Shown here: positions 23,300 to 32,325 of the stretch, piece by piece
How positions within the stretch are numbered: position 1 is the first letter of the stretch
How the letters are laid out: each line of letters begins with the position of its first letter
NCBI RefSeq assembly: GCF_009377205.1
Contig: NZ_VJZE01000058.1
Span: 1 to 32,334 of the forward strand
Origin: Streptomyces phyllanthi
GTDB taxonomy: Bacteria > Actinomycetota > Actinomycetes > Streptomycetales > Streptomycetaceae
Direction: 5' to 3'
DNA length: 32,334 nt
Program-made: the position numbers and the translations under genes
Notes under the pieces: model-generated
Databases searched by the model: none
What the model saw: only the letters and a program-made list of their open reading frames with translations
Told to the model about the DNA's origin: nothing

Positions 23300-24103
23300 T
23301 CAGCCCCAGGTGGCCTTGAGCTTCGCGGCGTAGCCCTTCGTGTGTCCCGCCAGGTTGGGGTGGAAGATCGCGGTCGGGTTGGCCAGATCGACCCCGTTGA
23401 TCCACGGGTCGGAGCCGCAGGCCTCGTGGCCGGTGAACTGCTGGCGCATGTCCAGGAAGTAGACGGGCTCCTTGACCGACGCGGCCCTGGTGCCTTCGGC
23501 CAGGGCGTCGGCCAGTCCGTTCATGGCGGTGCGCTTGGCGGGGCTGAGGTCGATCGCGCCGCAGGAGCCGGTCGAGGCGAGCGTCCTCGGATAGCCGAGG
23601 ACGAGGATCAGGGCCTTGGGCGCACGGGCCTTGATGTCCTTGTAGAGCGCGGCGAGCTCCGTCACCAGCTGGTTCCTGGCGTAGGACGACATCCACCCCG
23701 TGGCGAACGAGCAGGTGGCTTCGTCCTTGGTGAGGCACGCCTCCACCACTGTCGCGAACTGGGCGTCGTTGCCGCCCACCGTGAGGGTGACGAAGTTGGT
23801 CGTCGAACTCAGGGCGGACAGCTGATCGTTGCGTACGTCCGCGATGGTCGCACCGCTGCAGGTGACGTCCTTGAGCCTGTACTCGGGGTTCGCGGCCGCC
23901 CACTGGTGCGGGTAGTTGTCCGGGCTCCGCCTGCACTCGCCGCTGGAGGCGTCGTACGTACCCGCGCCGACTCCGGACGCGTACGAATCTCCCAGAGCCA
24001 CGTACTCCGCTTCTGTCGCGGCCTGGGCGGAGGTGCTGGCCGTCGCCGCGATACCGGCGAACGCCAGCACCGTGCTGACGACGACCGACGTCAATTTACG
24101 CAT
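23300..24103 (-). CDS. Secreted GDSL/SGNH lipase-esterase
   Basis: A 267-aa secreted hydrolase. The signal peptide runs to STSAQA-A (about 29). The SGNH blocks are GDSYASGVGAG (S40 nucleophile), a glycine in CSGATIADV, VGGND (N112), and IFHPN with the catalytic H248 near the end. Six cysteines (ECRRS, TCSGA, CLTKDEATC, SCGAI, EACGS) fit the three disulfides of the known Streptomyces extracellular lipases of this family, such as the S. rimosus type, which has a similar length. The substrate is probably medium-chain esters or lipids. ATG 24103 has AAGGA upstream. It diverges from a NarL-type kinase gene; the repeats in between may control it. Confidence 0.92.
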   Translation of the reverse strand: MRKLTSVVVSTVLAFAGIAATASTSAQAATEAEYVALGDSYASGVGAGTYDASSGECRRSPDNYPHQWAAANPEYRLKDVTCSGATIADVRNDQLSALSSTTNFVTLTVGGNDAQFATVVEACLTKDEATCSFATGWMSSYARNQLVTELAALYKDIKARAPKALILVLGYPRTLASTGSCGAIDLSPAKRTAMNGLADALAEGTRAASVKEPVYFLDMRQQFTGHEACGSDPWINGVDLANPTAIFHPNLAGHTKGYAAKLKATWG

Positions 24104-24133
24104 GAGTTCCTTCTGGGTCCCGGAGCCGGAATC

Positions 24134-24189
24134 GCTGACCGGCGATCGGTGATGGCCGGCCGGTCAGAGCTGACCGGTGATCAGTGGCC
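24134..24189. promoter_or_regulatory. Repeated CTGACCGG boxes upstream of the lipase
   Basis: CTGACCGG occurs directly at 24135-24142 and 24170-24177, and inverted (CCGGTCAG) at 24160-24167. The last two form a perfect 8-bp palindrome with a 2-base centre. The direct copies extend to GCTGACCGGyGATCrGTG and are 35 bases apart. They sit 31-86 bases upstream of the lipase start, a candidate activator or repressor site. Confidence 0.55.
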
Positions 24190-24320
24190 GATGTGAGGAA
24201 CGAGGATCGTACAGCGGTCGACTCGTCGGCCAACTCCCGTTTGTTGCACAGGAATTGTCGGGTCGTTGTCGGGAATTGGCTTTCCCACGAGGGACGGAGC
24301 GGTGTCGTACCCTGTTCGGC

Positions 24321-25532
24321 ATGTTGCGGCGCATACAGGCATGGCCGTGGATTCACACGGCGTACGACATTGCGCTCGCGGCGCTGGTGGTCGGCGCGAC
24401 CTCGCGCTACGGGGAGGAGTACGACCAGCTCATCGGCTGGGGGATGGCCCTGGCGCTGCTCTTCCGTCGGCGCCGGCCGCTCACGGTGATGGGCGTGGTC
24501 TCGGGGCTCGCGCTGGTCCAGTACGTGCTGGCGGAGTACCCGGACCCGATGCTGGCGACCGCCCCGGCCGCGTACGACGCGGCGCTGCTCATCGCGATGG
24601 TCTCGGTGGTCACCCACTCCCGGGCGATGTGGCACACCTACGCGGCGGGTGCGGTCGTCCTGCTGGGCGTGACGGTGGAGTCCGGGGTCGGCCTTCCCGG
24701 CGCGCGGAATGCGGAGGGGGACGCTGCCGACCTGGTCGCCTACGCCGGTCTCTGCGCTGCCCTGTGGCTCACCGCCATGGTGCTGCGGACCCGCCGGCTG
24801 TACGCGGCCGGCCTGGAAGAGCGGGCCGCCACCGCCGAACGGGAGCGCGAGCACCTGGTGCGGCTCGCCGCCGCCGAGGAGCGCGCCGAGATCGCCAGGG
24901 AACTGCACGATGTGGTGGCCCACAGCCTGGCGGTGATGATCCTGCAGGCCGACGGGGCCGGCTACGTCCTCAGGTCGGACCCCGACAGGGCGGGTACGGC
25001 GCTGAAGGCGATCGGCGACACGGGGCGTGACGCGCTGGCGGACATGCACCGGATCGTGCGGGTCCTGCGGGGCGGCCGGGCCTCCGGCCAGGGCGAGGAG
25101 CCGGACACGGGAGCCGGGCGCGTCCGGGTCTCGCTGGACGACCTGGAGACCGTGGCCGAGCGTGCCCGCGCCGCGGGGCTGAAGGTGGCCCTGGAGGTCG
25201 AGGGTGAACGAGGCGGGCTGTCGACAGCGGACGAACTGACCGTGTTGCGGGTCGTCCAGGAGAGCCTGACCAACGTGCTGCGGCACGCCGGTCCCGGCGC
25301 GGAGGTCACGATCACCCTGCGGTTCGACGAGGACCTGGTGCTGATCGGTGTAGTCGATGACGGGGCCGGCAAGCTGGCCGGCTCCGGGTCCGCGGCAGAC
25401 AGGGCCGGCGGAGGAAACGGTCTCATAGGCATGCGCGAGCGCTTGGAGGTGTCCGGTGGCAGTTTCACCGCCGGACCGCGCCTGGGCACAGGATGGCAGG
25501 TCGCTGCGGAGCTGCCGGTGAGGACGACGTGA
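24321..25532 (+). CDS. Sensor histidine kinase, NarL type (HisKA_3)
   Basis: A 403-aa membrane kinase. Several hydrophobic segments fill the first 155 residues (for example 14-27, 56-72, 86-97, 107-119 and 138-154), with little outside the membrane. A linker helix leads to the dimerisation box AEIARELHDVVAHSLAVM (H196). The ATPase domain has VVQESLTNVLRHAG, VVDDGAGK and GNGLIGMRERLEVSGG. ATG 24321 begins the family-like sequence; it has no clear Shine-Dalgarno sequence, and a TACCCT box eight bases upstream (24308-24313) might make the message leaderless. The stop overlaps the response regulator start (TGATG). The signal is unknown, but an intramembrane sensor next to an ABC exporter suggests membrane-active compounds. 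Confidence 0.93.
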   Translation: MLRRIQAWPWIHTAYDIALAALVVGATSRYGEEYDQLIGWGMALALLFRRRRPLTVMGVVSGLALVQYVLAEYPDPMLATAPAAYDAALLIAMVSVVTHSRAMWHTYAAGAVVLLGVTVESGVGLPGARNAEGDAADLVAYAGLCAALWLTAMVLRTRRLYAAGLEERAATAEREREHLVRLAAAEERAEIARELHDVVAHSLAVMILQADGAGYVLRSDPDRAGTALKAIGDTGRDALADMHRIVRVLRGGRASGQGEEPDTGAGRVRVSLDDLETVAERARAAGLKVALEVEGERGGLSTADELTVLRVVQESLTNVLRHAGPGAEVTITLRFDEDLVLIGVVDDGAGKLAGSGSAADRAGGGNGLIGMRERLEVSGGSFTAGPRLGTGWQVAAELPVRTT

Positions 25533-26206
25533 TGAGCCGGACGAGCGGGCCGATCCGTGTGGTCGTGGTGGACGACCAGCCGCTGATCCGCGCGGGATTC
25601 GCGATGGTGCTGGCCGCGCAGAGCGACATCGACGTCGTGGGCGAGGCGGAGAACGGCGCGGACGCCCTGACATTGCTGGCAGGTACCGAGGCCGATGTCG
25701 TCATCATGGACATCCGTATGCCCGTCATGGACGGGGTGGAGGCGACGCGGCGGCTGGGCCGACTCCCCGAAGCGCCACGGGTGCTGGTGCTCACCACCTT
25801 CGACACCGATGAGGACGCCTTCGCCGCGCTGCAGGCCGGAGCGAGCGGCTTCCTGCTGAAGAACACCCCGCCCGAGGAAGTCGTGACGGCGATCCGTGTC
25901 GTGGCGGGCGGCGAATCCGTCGTGGCCCCGCGCATCACCCGCCAACTGCTGGACCGGTTCGCGGGCAAGCTGGATCCTTCGCCGCGCCACGACGAGCGCC
26001 TGGACATGCTGACCGCGCGCGAACGAGAAGTGCTCGAACTGGTCGCCGAGGGCCTGTCCAACACCGAGATCGCCTCCCGTCTGTTCATCGCGGAGGCAAC
26101 CGTGAAGACCCACTTCGGGAAGATCCTGACGAAGCTGGACCTGCGCGACCGCGTGCAGGCCGTCATCTTCGCCTACGACTCGGGCCTCGTCAGCCCGTCC
26201 GGCTGA
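25532..26206 (+). CDS. Response regulator, NarL/LuxR family
   Basis: A 224-aa regulator. The receiver domain has VVVDDQPLIRAGF, phospho-acceptor D60 in VVIMDIRMPVMDG and the lysine of FLLKNTPPEE. The LuxR helix-turn-helix is LTAREREVLELVAEGLSNTE followed by IASRLFIAEATVKTHFGKIL. It shares one base with the kinase stop (TGATG), so the pair is co-translated. It probably controls the ABC transporter genes that follow on the same strand, from an imperfect palindrome at 26344-26370. Confidence 0.94.
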   Translation: MSRTSGPIRVVVVDDQPLIRAGFAMVLAAQSDIDVVGEAENGADALTLLAGTEADVVIMDIRMPVMDGVEATRRLGRLPEAPRVLVLTTFDTDEDAFAALQAGASGFLLKNTPPEEVVTAIRVVAGGESVVAPRITRQLLDRFAGKLDPSPRHDERLDMLTAREREVLELVAEGLSNTEIASRLFIAEATVKTHFGKILTKLDLRDRVQAVIFAYDSGLVSPSG

Positions 26207-26228
26207 TCGTCGGCCGGCCCGTGCCGCA

Positions 26229-26258
26229 ACGGGTCTACGACTGTGGTCGTAGACCCGT
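26229..26258. terminator. 13-bp hairpin after the two-component genes
   Basis: ACGGGTCTACGAC (26229-26241), loop TGTG, GTCGTAGACCCGT (26246-26258). It lies 22 bases after the response regulator stop, so it probably ends the kinase-regulator transcript and separates it from the transporter genes. Confidence 0.75.
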
Positions 26259-26343
26259 CCTCTGACTCCGGTCGCAGTTGTGCGGCGCGGAGATCAGGTT
26301 CTGAACCGATGTGCCGAGCGGCCCGGTCTTCGAGAATCAACCG

Positions 26344-26370
26344 TGTTGATCGACGAACGGTCGACAAACA
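26344..26370 (+). promoter_or_regulatory. Imperfect palindrome upstream of the ABC transporter operon
   Basis: TGTTGATCGAC, 5-base spacer, GTCGACAAACA (9 of 11 pairs complementary). It lies just upstream of the Shine-Dalgarno sequence at 26389 in a locally AT-richer stretch. A dimeric LuxR-type regulator site is plausible. Confidence 0.4.
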
Positions 26371-26398
26371 ACTCGGAATGAATTTCTCGGAGGTCGTC

Positions 26399-26815
26399 AT
26401 GACTGCTGTCACCCGCCCGCGCAGGACCAAGACACTTGTTTTCGGCGCTGCCGCACTGGTCCTTTCCGCGGTGATCGCGGCCGGGGCCGGATTCTGGTGG
26501 AACAAGCACAACGAGCCCAGCCAGGCGTCCAGGGCCGACTGCGCCCTTGCCCAGCAACTCGTCGACTCCGCCAAGGAAATCCCCAGCGACCGGGCTGGTA
26601 TCGAGAAGTGGGAGAAGACTGCGCAGCAGGGCAGGGCGCAGCTCAAGGACGGATACCTCGCCGCCGGAATCTCGAATTACCACGGGCTGGCGGCCATGAA
26701 GGCGAAGGGCGGGGAAACCCCGGCCGGCAAGAAGGTGCTGCAGCTGTCGGACCAGGCCAACGAGCACTGCGCGGACGCCCTGGTCACGCTCACATTCCCT
26801 CCCCTTTCCTCCTGA
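26399..26815 (+). CDS. Small membrane-anchored or secreted protein next to the ABC transporter
   Basis: A 138-aa protein of no family I recognise. The N-terminus is basic (TAVTRPRRTK), followed by one hydrophobic segment at about 12-33 (LVFGAAALVLSAVIAAGAGF) ending in WWNKHN. This is better as an anchor than a cleaved signal. The outer part is mainly helical with two cysteines (ADCALAQQLV and NEHCADALV) that could form a disulfide. ATG 26399 is preceded by GGAGG. It is the first gene after the hairpin and lies 27 bases before the ATPase gene, so it is probably an accessory or substrate-binding component of the transporter. Confidence 0.75.
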   Translation: MTAVTRPRRTKTLVFGAAALVLSAVIAAGAGFWWNKHNEPSQASRADCALAQQLVDSAKEIPSDRAGIEKWEKTAQQGRAQLKDGYLAAGISNYHGLAAMKAKGGETPAGKKVLQLSDQANEHCADALVTLTFPPLSS

Positions 26816-26842
26816 CACGCCGTAAGCAGAGGAATTCATCTC

Positions 26843-27613
26843 ATGGCTACGGCTCAAGGAACGAAACTGCTCGCGGCCGGCGTCGAGTGCATTGCCGCAG
26901 CCGTGGAACTCGTCAAGACCTACCAGCAGGGCGAGACACGGATCAGGGCCCTGGACGGAGTGACCGTCGGATTCGCCCGCGCGCGTTTCACGGCGATCGC
27001 GGGCCCGTCGGGCTCGGGCAAGTCGACGCTGATGCACTGCCTGGCCGGTCTCGACGCGGCCACCTCGGGCCAGGTGATCCTGGACGACAGGGAACTGACC
27101 GGTCTGTCCGACCGGGAGCTGACCCGCGTACGGCGGGACAAGGTCGGCTTCGTCTTCCAGTCGTTCAACCTGCTGCCCCAGCTGACAGCCCTGGAGAACA
27201 TCGTGCTGCCCGTCACCATGACCGGCCGGCACCTGGACCAGGATCTGCTCGACCATCTCGTCGGCGTACTCGGCATCGGCGACCGACTGTCCCACCGGCC
27301 CGCCGAACTCTCCGGCGGCCAGCAGCAGCGCGTGGCGCTGGCCCGGGCCCTGCTGGCCCGGCCCGTCGTGCTCTTCGCCGACGAGCCCACCGGCAACCTG
27401 GACTCTCGGTCGGGCACGGAGGTGCTGGACTTCCTGCGCCGCTCCGTGCGCGACCTCGGCCAGACCGTGGTCATGGTGACGCACGACCCACGTGCCGCCG
27501 CCTGTGCCGACCGCGTGCTCGTCCTCGCCGACGGACGCGTCGTCGACGACGTCGACACGGCGTCCGGCGCCGATGTCACCCGTGCGCTGCAGGTCGTGGG
27601 GAGGGCCGGATGA
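26843..27613 (+). CDS. ABC transporter ATP-binding protein, MacB/LolD type
   Basis: A 256-aa ATPase. Walker A is GPSGSGKST (54-62, K60), the Q loop is VFQSFNLLPQLTALEN, the signature is LSGGQQQR (156-163), Walker B is VVLFADEPTG (D180, E181), and the switch His is in MVTHDPRAA. The sequence is typical of the LolD/MacB/FtsE group that works with FtsX-fold permeases by mechanotransmission. ATG 26843 follows AGAGGA at slightly long spacing. The stop overlaps the permease start (ATGA). Confidence 0.95.
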   Translation: MATAQGTKLLAAGVECIAAAVELVKTYQQGETRIRALDGVTVGFARARFTAIAGPSGSGKSTLMHCLAGLDAATSGQVILDDRELTGLSDRELTRVRRDKVGFVFQSFNLLPQLTALENIVLPVTMTGRHLDQDLLDHLVGVLGIGDRLSHRPAELSGGQQQRVALARALLARPVVLFADEPTGNLDSRSGTEVLDFLRRSVRDLGQTVVMVTHDPRAAACADRVLVLADGRVVDDVDTASGADVTRALQVVGRAG

Positions 27614-30210
27614 TCCCCTCCTGGCGCGCGAGCGTCCTGGGATCGCAGCTGGCCGAACTGCTCAGGCGGCCCGGCCGGCTGCTGACGACCGGGATGTCGG
27701 TCCTGGTGGCCGCCTTCGTGGTCTTCGCCACGGTGATGGCCCAGCAGATCACCACGAACACCATCCTCGACCGCTTCCGGGGCACACCCGAAGCCGTGAG
27801 CCTGGTCGCGGCCCCCGGCGGGGAGTCGTACGCCATCAGCGGTACCACGCTGAAGCGGATCCGCGCGTTGCCCGGTGTGGCCGAGGCCGTCGGCCGCGTG
27901 GAAGCCGGCGCACCGATCGCCGGTCCCTCCGAGCGCTGGCTGAAGCTCCAAGCCGACCCCGGCACCGGACCGCTGTCCCAGGTCCGGCTCCTCGAGGGAA
28001 GCTATCCCGACCGCGCCGGCGAGATCGCCGTCAACCGCCGGGCCGCCGAGGAACTGGAGCTCCGCCCCGGCACCCGCACGACCCTGCTCCTCCCCGACCG
28101 CGCGGACGCGGAGAAGAAAGTCAAGGTCACCGTCACCGTCACCGGTGTGGTGAAGAGCACCGCGACCGCCGAGCAGCAGGCCGGCGGTTACACCACCGAC
28201 GCGCTGGTCGCGCCCCTCGCGGATCAGCCGGGCTTCCAGCGCGTGGACATCCGCGCCGAGGACGGCGTCCCGGCGAGCGAACTGTCCCACCAGGTGCGCG
28301 GCGTACTCGACAAGGCGTCCTCCGCCGCGTCGCTCAGGTCCGGCAGCACGGTGCGGGCCCAGGAAGCACGCGAGGCCCTGAGCGGAGACGTCCAGGAGCT
28401 CTTCCGGCTCATCGCCGTGTTCCTGGCCGTGGCCGTGGTGGCCGCGGCCCTGGTCGCGACCTCGGCCTTCCGGATCGTCTTCGCCCAGCGGCTACGGCAG
28501 TTGGCGCTCCTGCGCGCCATCGGCGCCCCGCAGGGCCGGCTGGTGACGGCACTCGCCGTCGAGGGTTCCCTGGTGGGTCTGGTCGCGGGCTCGCTCGGGG
28601 TGCTGTCGGCGCTGGGCGCCGGGCACCTCGCCCCGCGGGCCGCCCGCCTCCTCACGGGACAGGAACTGTCCGCACCGGGCTACCCCCTGTCGTACGCCGC
28701 CCTGGTGGTCGCGGGAACCGTGCTGGTGACCGTCGGCGCGGTCCTCGCCCCCGCCCTGTCGGCAGCCGGCGTGTCACCGCTGCACGCTCTGCGCGACGCG
28801 AGCACCGTCACCGCCCGGCACCGCCTCCACCCCGCCCGGCTCACCACCGGAGTCCTCCTCGCCGCCGCGGCAGCCGGACTCGCCACGCTCCCCGGAGAGG
28901 GCGGCGGCGACCGCGACCTGGCCATGATGGTCGTCGTCGCGTCCGCTGGCTTCGCCTTCCTGGCGCTCATCACCCTGGGCCCGCTCCTGGTCCGTCCCGT
29001 GCTGGCGGTCGCCGGATGGCCGCTGCGCCGGCTGGGCACCACCGGCAGACTGGCCGTCAGCGGCGTCGGAGGCACACCGCGCCGTGCCGCCGCCGTCTCC
29101 GTCGTCGTGGCCCTCGGCGTCGCCCTGGTCTCCGGAGCCCTCGTCGCCGTCGCCTGCCTCACCGGCCACACGGCACGCGCCAACGCCGTCGAAGCCCCCG
29201 CCGACTTCCGGGTCGCGGCCGGTGACAAGGGCCTGGACCCCACCGTCGTACGGCAGTTCGCCGCGTCACCGCGGCTCACCCATGTCACCGGCTACCGGAC
29301 CGTCCAGGTCGAAGCCGGCCCCGAGGAGTCGCGCACGGAGTTCGAGGTGTCGGACCTGGATCCGGACGCCCTGCCCACGGGCAGGTACATCGACACCGTC
29401 ACCGGCTCCCTGGAGGACCTTGCCCCGGGCAGCGCGGTCGTCGCGGCCGACGTGGCCGACCTCCTGGGTGTGCGGGCGGGCGACAGCCTCACCCTCACGC
29501 CCCCACCCTCGGCCTCGCCCGAGCGGGGGGACCCCCGTCGCCGCGGCGACATCCGGCTGACCGTCGCCGCCACGCTGCCCGGCGAGGGCCCGGGCCAGGC
29601 GAACATCCTCGTCGTACCCGCCGATCTCGACCGGATGGGCGCTTCCGGGAACGCGAGCGGCATCTTCGCCGACGCCGCCGCGGAAGGGCTCGCCGCCCGC
29701 GGCGCGGCACAGCGGGCGCTGGAGGACACGGTCCGTGAACACGTCCCGGACCCCGACGACGTCGGCATCAGCGTCCTGGCGGAAGCCCGGGACAGCAACC
29801 AGGACACGCTCGGGCTGATGGGCACCACCGCGCTCGGGCTCGTCGCCCTGACCGTCCTCATCGCCGTCGTCGGCGTCACCGCCACCACCAGCCTGACCGC
29901 GATCGAACGCACCCGTGAGTTCGGGCTGCTGCGCGCCCTGGGCCTGGACCGGGGCGCACTGCGCCGGACCATCACCCTGGAGGCCGGCCTGTACGGGGTC
30001 CTCGGCGGCGTCCTCGGCCTGGCCCTCGGCGTCCCCTACGCCTGGCTCCTCGTCCGCGCCGCCGTCACCGGCGCGCCGCTGCGCCTGCCGGGCGCCCAAC
30101 TCCTGCTGGTCTTCACCGCACTGGCCGCCCTCACCGCGCTCGCCGGGCTGCTGCCCTCCCGCCGCGCCACGCGCGTCACGCCGATGACCGCGCTGGGTGA
30201 CACCGAGTGA
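27610..30210 (+). CDS. FtsX-like ABC transporter permease (two-repeat)
   Basis: An 866-aa membrane protein with the double FtsX arrangement common in actinobacteria. The first span is at about 22-44, followed by an outer MacB-like domain to about 255. Three spans follow near 262-290, 310-338 and 358-388. The second half has spans near 437-465 and 490-520, another outer domain, and a final FtsX triple near 734-765, 792-820 and 832-854, ending RRATRVTPMTALGDTE. It pairs with the upstream ATPase (4-base overlap). Such systems export or expel lipids, peptides or membrane-active antibiotics. The substrate here is unknown. Confidence 0.93.
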   Translation: MIPSWRASVLGSQLAELLRRPGRLLTTGMSVLVAAFVVFATVMAQQITTNTILDRFRGTPEAVSLVAAPGGESYAISGTTLKRIRALPGVAEAVGRVEAGAPIAGPSERWLKLQADPGTGPLSQVRLLEGSYPDRAGEIAVNRRAAEELELRPGTRTTLLLPDRADAEKKVKVTVTVTGVVKSTATAEQQAGGYTTDALVAPLADQPGFQRVDIRAEDGVPASELSHQVRGVLDKASSAASLRSGSTVRAQEAREALSGDVQELFRLIAVFLAVAVVAAALVATSAFRIVFAQRLRQLALLRAIGAPQGRLVTALAVEGSLVGLVAGSLGVLSALGAGHLAPRAARLLTGQELSAPGYPLSYAALVVAGTVLVTVGAVLAPALSAAGVSPLHALRDASTVTARHRLHPARLTTGVLLAAAAAGLATLPGEGGGDRDLAMMVVVASAGFAFLALITLGPLLVRPVLAVAGWPLRRLGTTGRLAVSGVGGTPRRAAAVSVVVALGVALVSGALVAVACLTGHTARANAVEAPADFRVAAGDKGLDPTVVRQFAASPRLTHVTGYRTVQVEAGPEESRTEFEVSDLDPDALPTGRYIDTVTGSLEDLAPGSAVVAADVADLLGVRAGDSLTLTPPPSASPERGDPRRRGDIRLTVAATLPGEGPGQANILVVPADLDRMGASGNASGIFADAAAEGLAARGAAQRALEDTVREHVPDPDDVGISVLAEARDSNQDTLGLMGTTALGLVALTVLIAVVGVTATTSLTAIERTREFGLLRALGLDRGALRRTITLEAGLYGVLGGVLGLALGVPYAWLLVRAAVTGAPLRLPGAQLLLVFTALAALTALAGLLPSRRATRVTPMTALGDTE

Positions 30211-30336
30211 ACGGGGGGTCACCGCGAACCACACGCGGACACCGGCAGGGAAAACCGGATGGCTGAAAACGAACCGACTCCTCGAAATCACGCTCTACTT
30301 CATCGCCTACCCCGCACGCCCCAGGAGGCCCGCCCG

Positions 30337-32325
30337 TTGAACTCATGTCCCGCACACGCGATGCGGTTCGGTGTGCTGGGCCCCGTCGAGGTGCTGCGTG
30401 GCAACGTTCCCCTCGATCCGGGACCACGGCAGCGCCGGCTGCTGCTCGTCCGCCTGCTCGTCGAGGACGGCCGCCCCGTCTCCCTGGACACCCTCTGCCG
30501 CGACCTGTGGCCGACGCTCCGGCCGACGGGTGCCGCCTCCTCCGTGCGCGCCCACGTCAGCCGGCTGCGCGCGGTCCTCGACCCGGTACGGCAGGGCCGT
30601 TCCACCCTGCTGGTCAGCGACCCGTCCGGCTACGCCCTGAAGGTGCCCCGCACGGCACGGGACACGGCACTCTTCGAGAGCTCCGTGGGCAGGGCCCGCG
30701 AAGCCCTGAGGAACCGTCGGCTCCCCGTCGCCCGGCAGGAGATCGACACGGCGCTCGGCCTGTGGCGCGGCGAGGCCCTGGCGGAGGCCACCGAGCACGC
30801 CTTCGCGCTGCGCGAGCGCGCCCGGCTCGACGGCGCCCTCCAGGACGCCAGGGAACTGCGGGCCGCGATCCTCGTCCAGCAGGGCGAGACGGAACCGGCG
30901 ATCGACGCCGCCGAGGACCTCGTACTCGAGGCACCGCTCCGTGAGACGTCCTGGGCGCTGCTGATGCGCGCGCTGTACGCGGCCGGGCGGCCCGTCGAGG
31001 CGCTCCGGCGGTACGAGCGGTTCCGCGGCATGCTGGCCACGGAGCTCGGCCTGGACCCCAGCCCCCGGCTGAGGGACCTGCACACCGCGATCCTGCGGCA
31101 CGACGCCGCCGTTCTCGGCACCGCCGCGCCCCCGTCCGGCACGTCGCTCTCCCCGGGTCCCGGCCTCACCGCCGCGTGTGTGCACCCGGCCCCCGGCCCG
31201 GCCACCGCCCCCTTCGTGGGCCGGCGCGAGGAGACCGCACAGCTGACCGCCCTGCTGTCGGCCGCGACCGCGGGCCGCCCCCGGTGGGCCGTGGTGGGCG
31301 GGGAGCAGGGGTCCGGCAAGACCCGGCTGGTGGAGGAGCTGTCCGCCCGGGCCACGGCGGCCGGGTTCACCGTCGCCCGTACCCGGGCCGGTCAGGCGCT
31401 CAGCGGGAACCGCGGGATCTCCCCGACGTGCCCCACCGTCCAGCTCCTGGACGCGCTGCGGCAGGACGGCAAGGACTCCGCCGAGGACGAGATGGCGCGC
31501 GAGGACCCGCTCGGCACGGTCGTCCATGAGCTCACACAGGCACCCACGCTGTGTGTCGTCGACGACCTCGACCAGGCACCGCAGGGTTTCCACCGCCTGC
31601 TGAGGCGGCTCGCCAGGGTGCTGCGGGAGGCCCCCGTCGTCTTCGTGTGCACCCTGCGGAACGGCGACAGCCCCGCGTCCACCCTGCTGCTCGCGGAGCT
31701 GGCCCAGCTCGGCGCGACGTGGCTGACCCTGGAGCCGCTGACCGCCGGCGACGTGGCCGAACTGCTCGCGGCGCACGGCGAGGACATGTCGCCCGAGGAG
31801 GCGGCGGCGCTGCACCGGCGTGCTGAGGGCCACCCGTTCACCCTGACCGAACTGCTCGGACTCCCACCCGGCCGGCGCACCGGGCCGCAGGCACAGGTAC
31901 CGGCCGCGGTACGCGGCGTCCTCCACGCGAGGCTGGTCGAGCTGCCCGATCAGGCCCGGACCCTGCTCACCTACGCCGCCGCCGACGGCGAGTGGCTGGA
32001 CGTCGGTCTGCTCGCCGACGTCCAGGGCATGGCACCGGACCAGCTGCTGCCGCTGATCGACGCCGCCGTCACCGCCCGGATCCTGGTCTGGGACGCGGAC
32101 CCCGGCGCGGGCGGCACGGGCCGCTACCGGTTGCCCGAGCTGCCCCGCGACGTGGTACTGAGCACCCAGACCCCGTCCTCCCGGCAGCTCCGGCACGCCG
32201 CGCTCGCCCGCGAGCTGGCGAACCGTGACGACACCGACCCGGCGCGCCTGGCCCGGCACCTGCGCGCGGCGGGCCCCCTGGCCCCCACCCGGATCCGGGG
32301 TTCCGCCCTGGAACAGGGGCACTGA
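30337..32325 (+). CDS. SARP/BTAD-family transcriptional regulator with AAA ATPase domain
   Basis: A 662-aa regulator from the TTG at 30337, chosen because AGGAGG precedes it. ATG 30259 (688 aa, weaker AGGGA upstream) and ATG 30361 are alternatives. The N-terminal OmpR-like winged helix runs MRFGVLGPVEVLRG to VRAHVSRLRAVLDP. The bacterial transcriptional activation domain follows (ALFESSVGRAREAL through YERFRGMLATELGLDPSPRL). A P-loop ATPase part has Walker A GGEQGSGKT (K328) and Walker B TLCVVDDLDQA. It lacks the long TPR tail of AfsR, so it belongs to the medium-length SARPs. These usually activate antibiotic clusters. It lies 126 bases after the ABC permease, perhaps in its own unit; its targets are not in view. 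Confidence 0.9.
   Translation: MNSCPAHAMRFGVLGPVEVLRGNVPLDPGPRQRRLLLVRLLVEDGRPVSLDTLCRDLWPTLRPTGAASSVRAHVSRLRAVLDPVRQGRSTLLVSDPSGYALKVPRTARDTALFESSVGRAREALRNRRLPVARQEIDTALGLWRGEALAEATEHAFALRERARLDGALQDARELRAAILVQQGETEPAIDAAEDLVLEAPLRETSWALLMRALYAAGRPVEALRRYERFRGMLATELGLDPSPRLRDLHTAILRHDAAVLGTAAPPSGTSLSPGPGLTAACVHPAPGPATAPFVGRREETAQLTALLSAATAGRPRWAVVGGEQGSGKTRLVEELSARATAAGFTVARTRAGQALSGNRGISPTCPTVQLLDALRQDGKDSAEDEMAREDPLGTVVHELTQAPTLCVVDDLDQAPQGFHRLLRRLARVLREAPVVFVCTLRNGDSPASTLLLAELAQLGATWLTLEPLTAGDVAELLAAHGEDMSPEEAAALHRRAEGHPFTLTELLGLPPGRRTGPQAQVPAAVRGVLHARLVELPDQARTLLTYAAADGEWLDVGLLADVQGMAPDQLLPLIDAAVTARILVWDADPGAGGTGRYRLPELPRDVVLSTQTPSSRQLRHAALARELANRDDTDPARLARHLRAAGPLAPTRIRGSALEQGH

Noticed and set aside
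19824..23936. A very long open frame on the minus strand opposite the S8 protease and lipase
   Set aside because: It runs antisense to two clear enzymes, has no family motif and is the usual mirror effect of G/C-ending codons.
26497..27609. An N-terminal extension of the FtsX permease over the ATPase gene
   Set aside because: The extension is an out-of-frame shadow of the ATPase. The ATGA junction at 27610 is the natural start.
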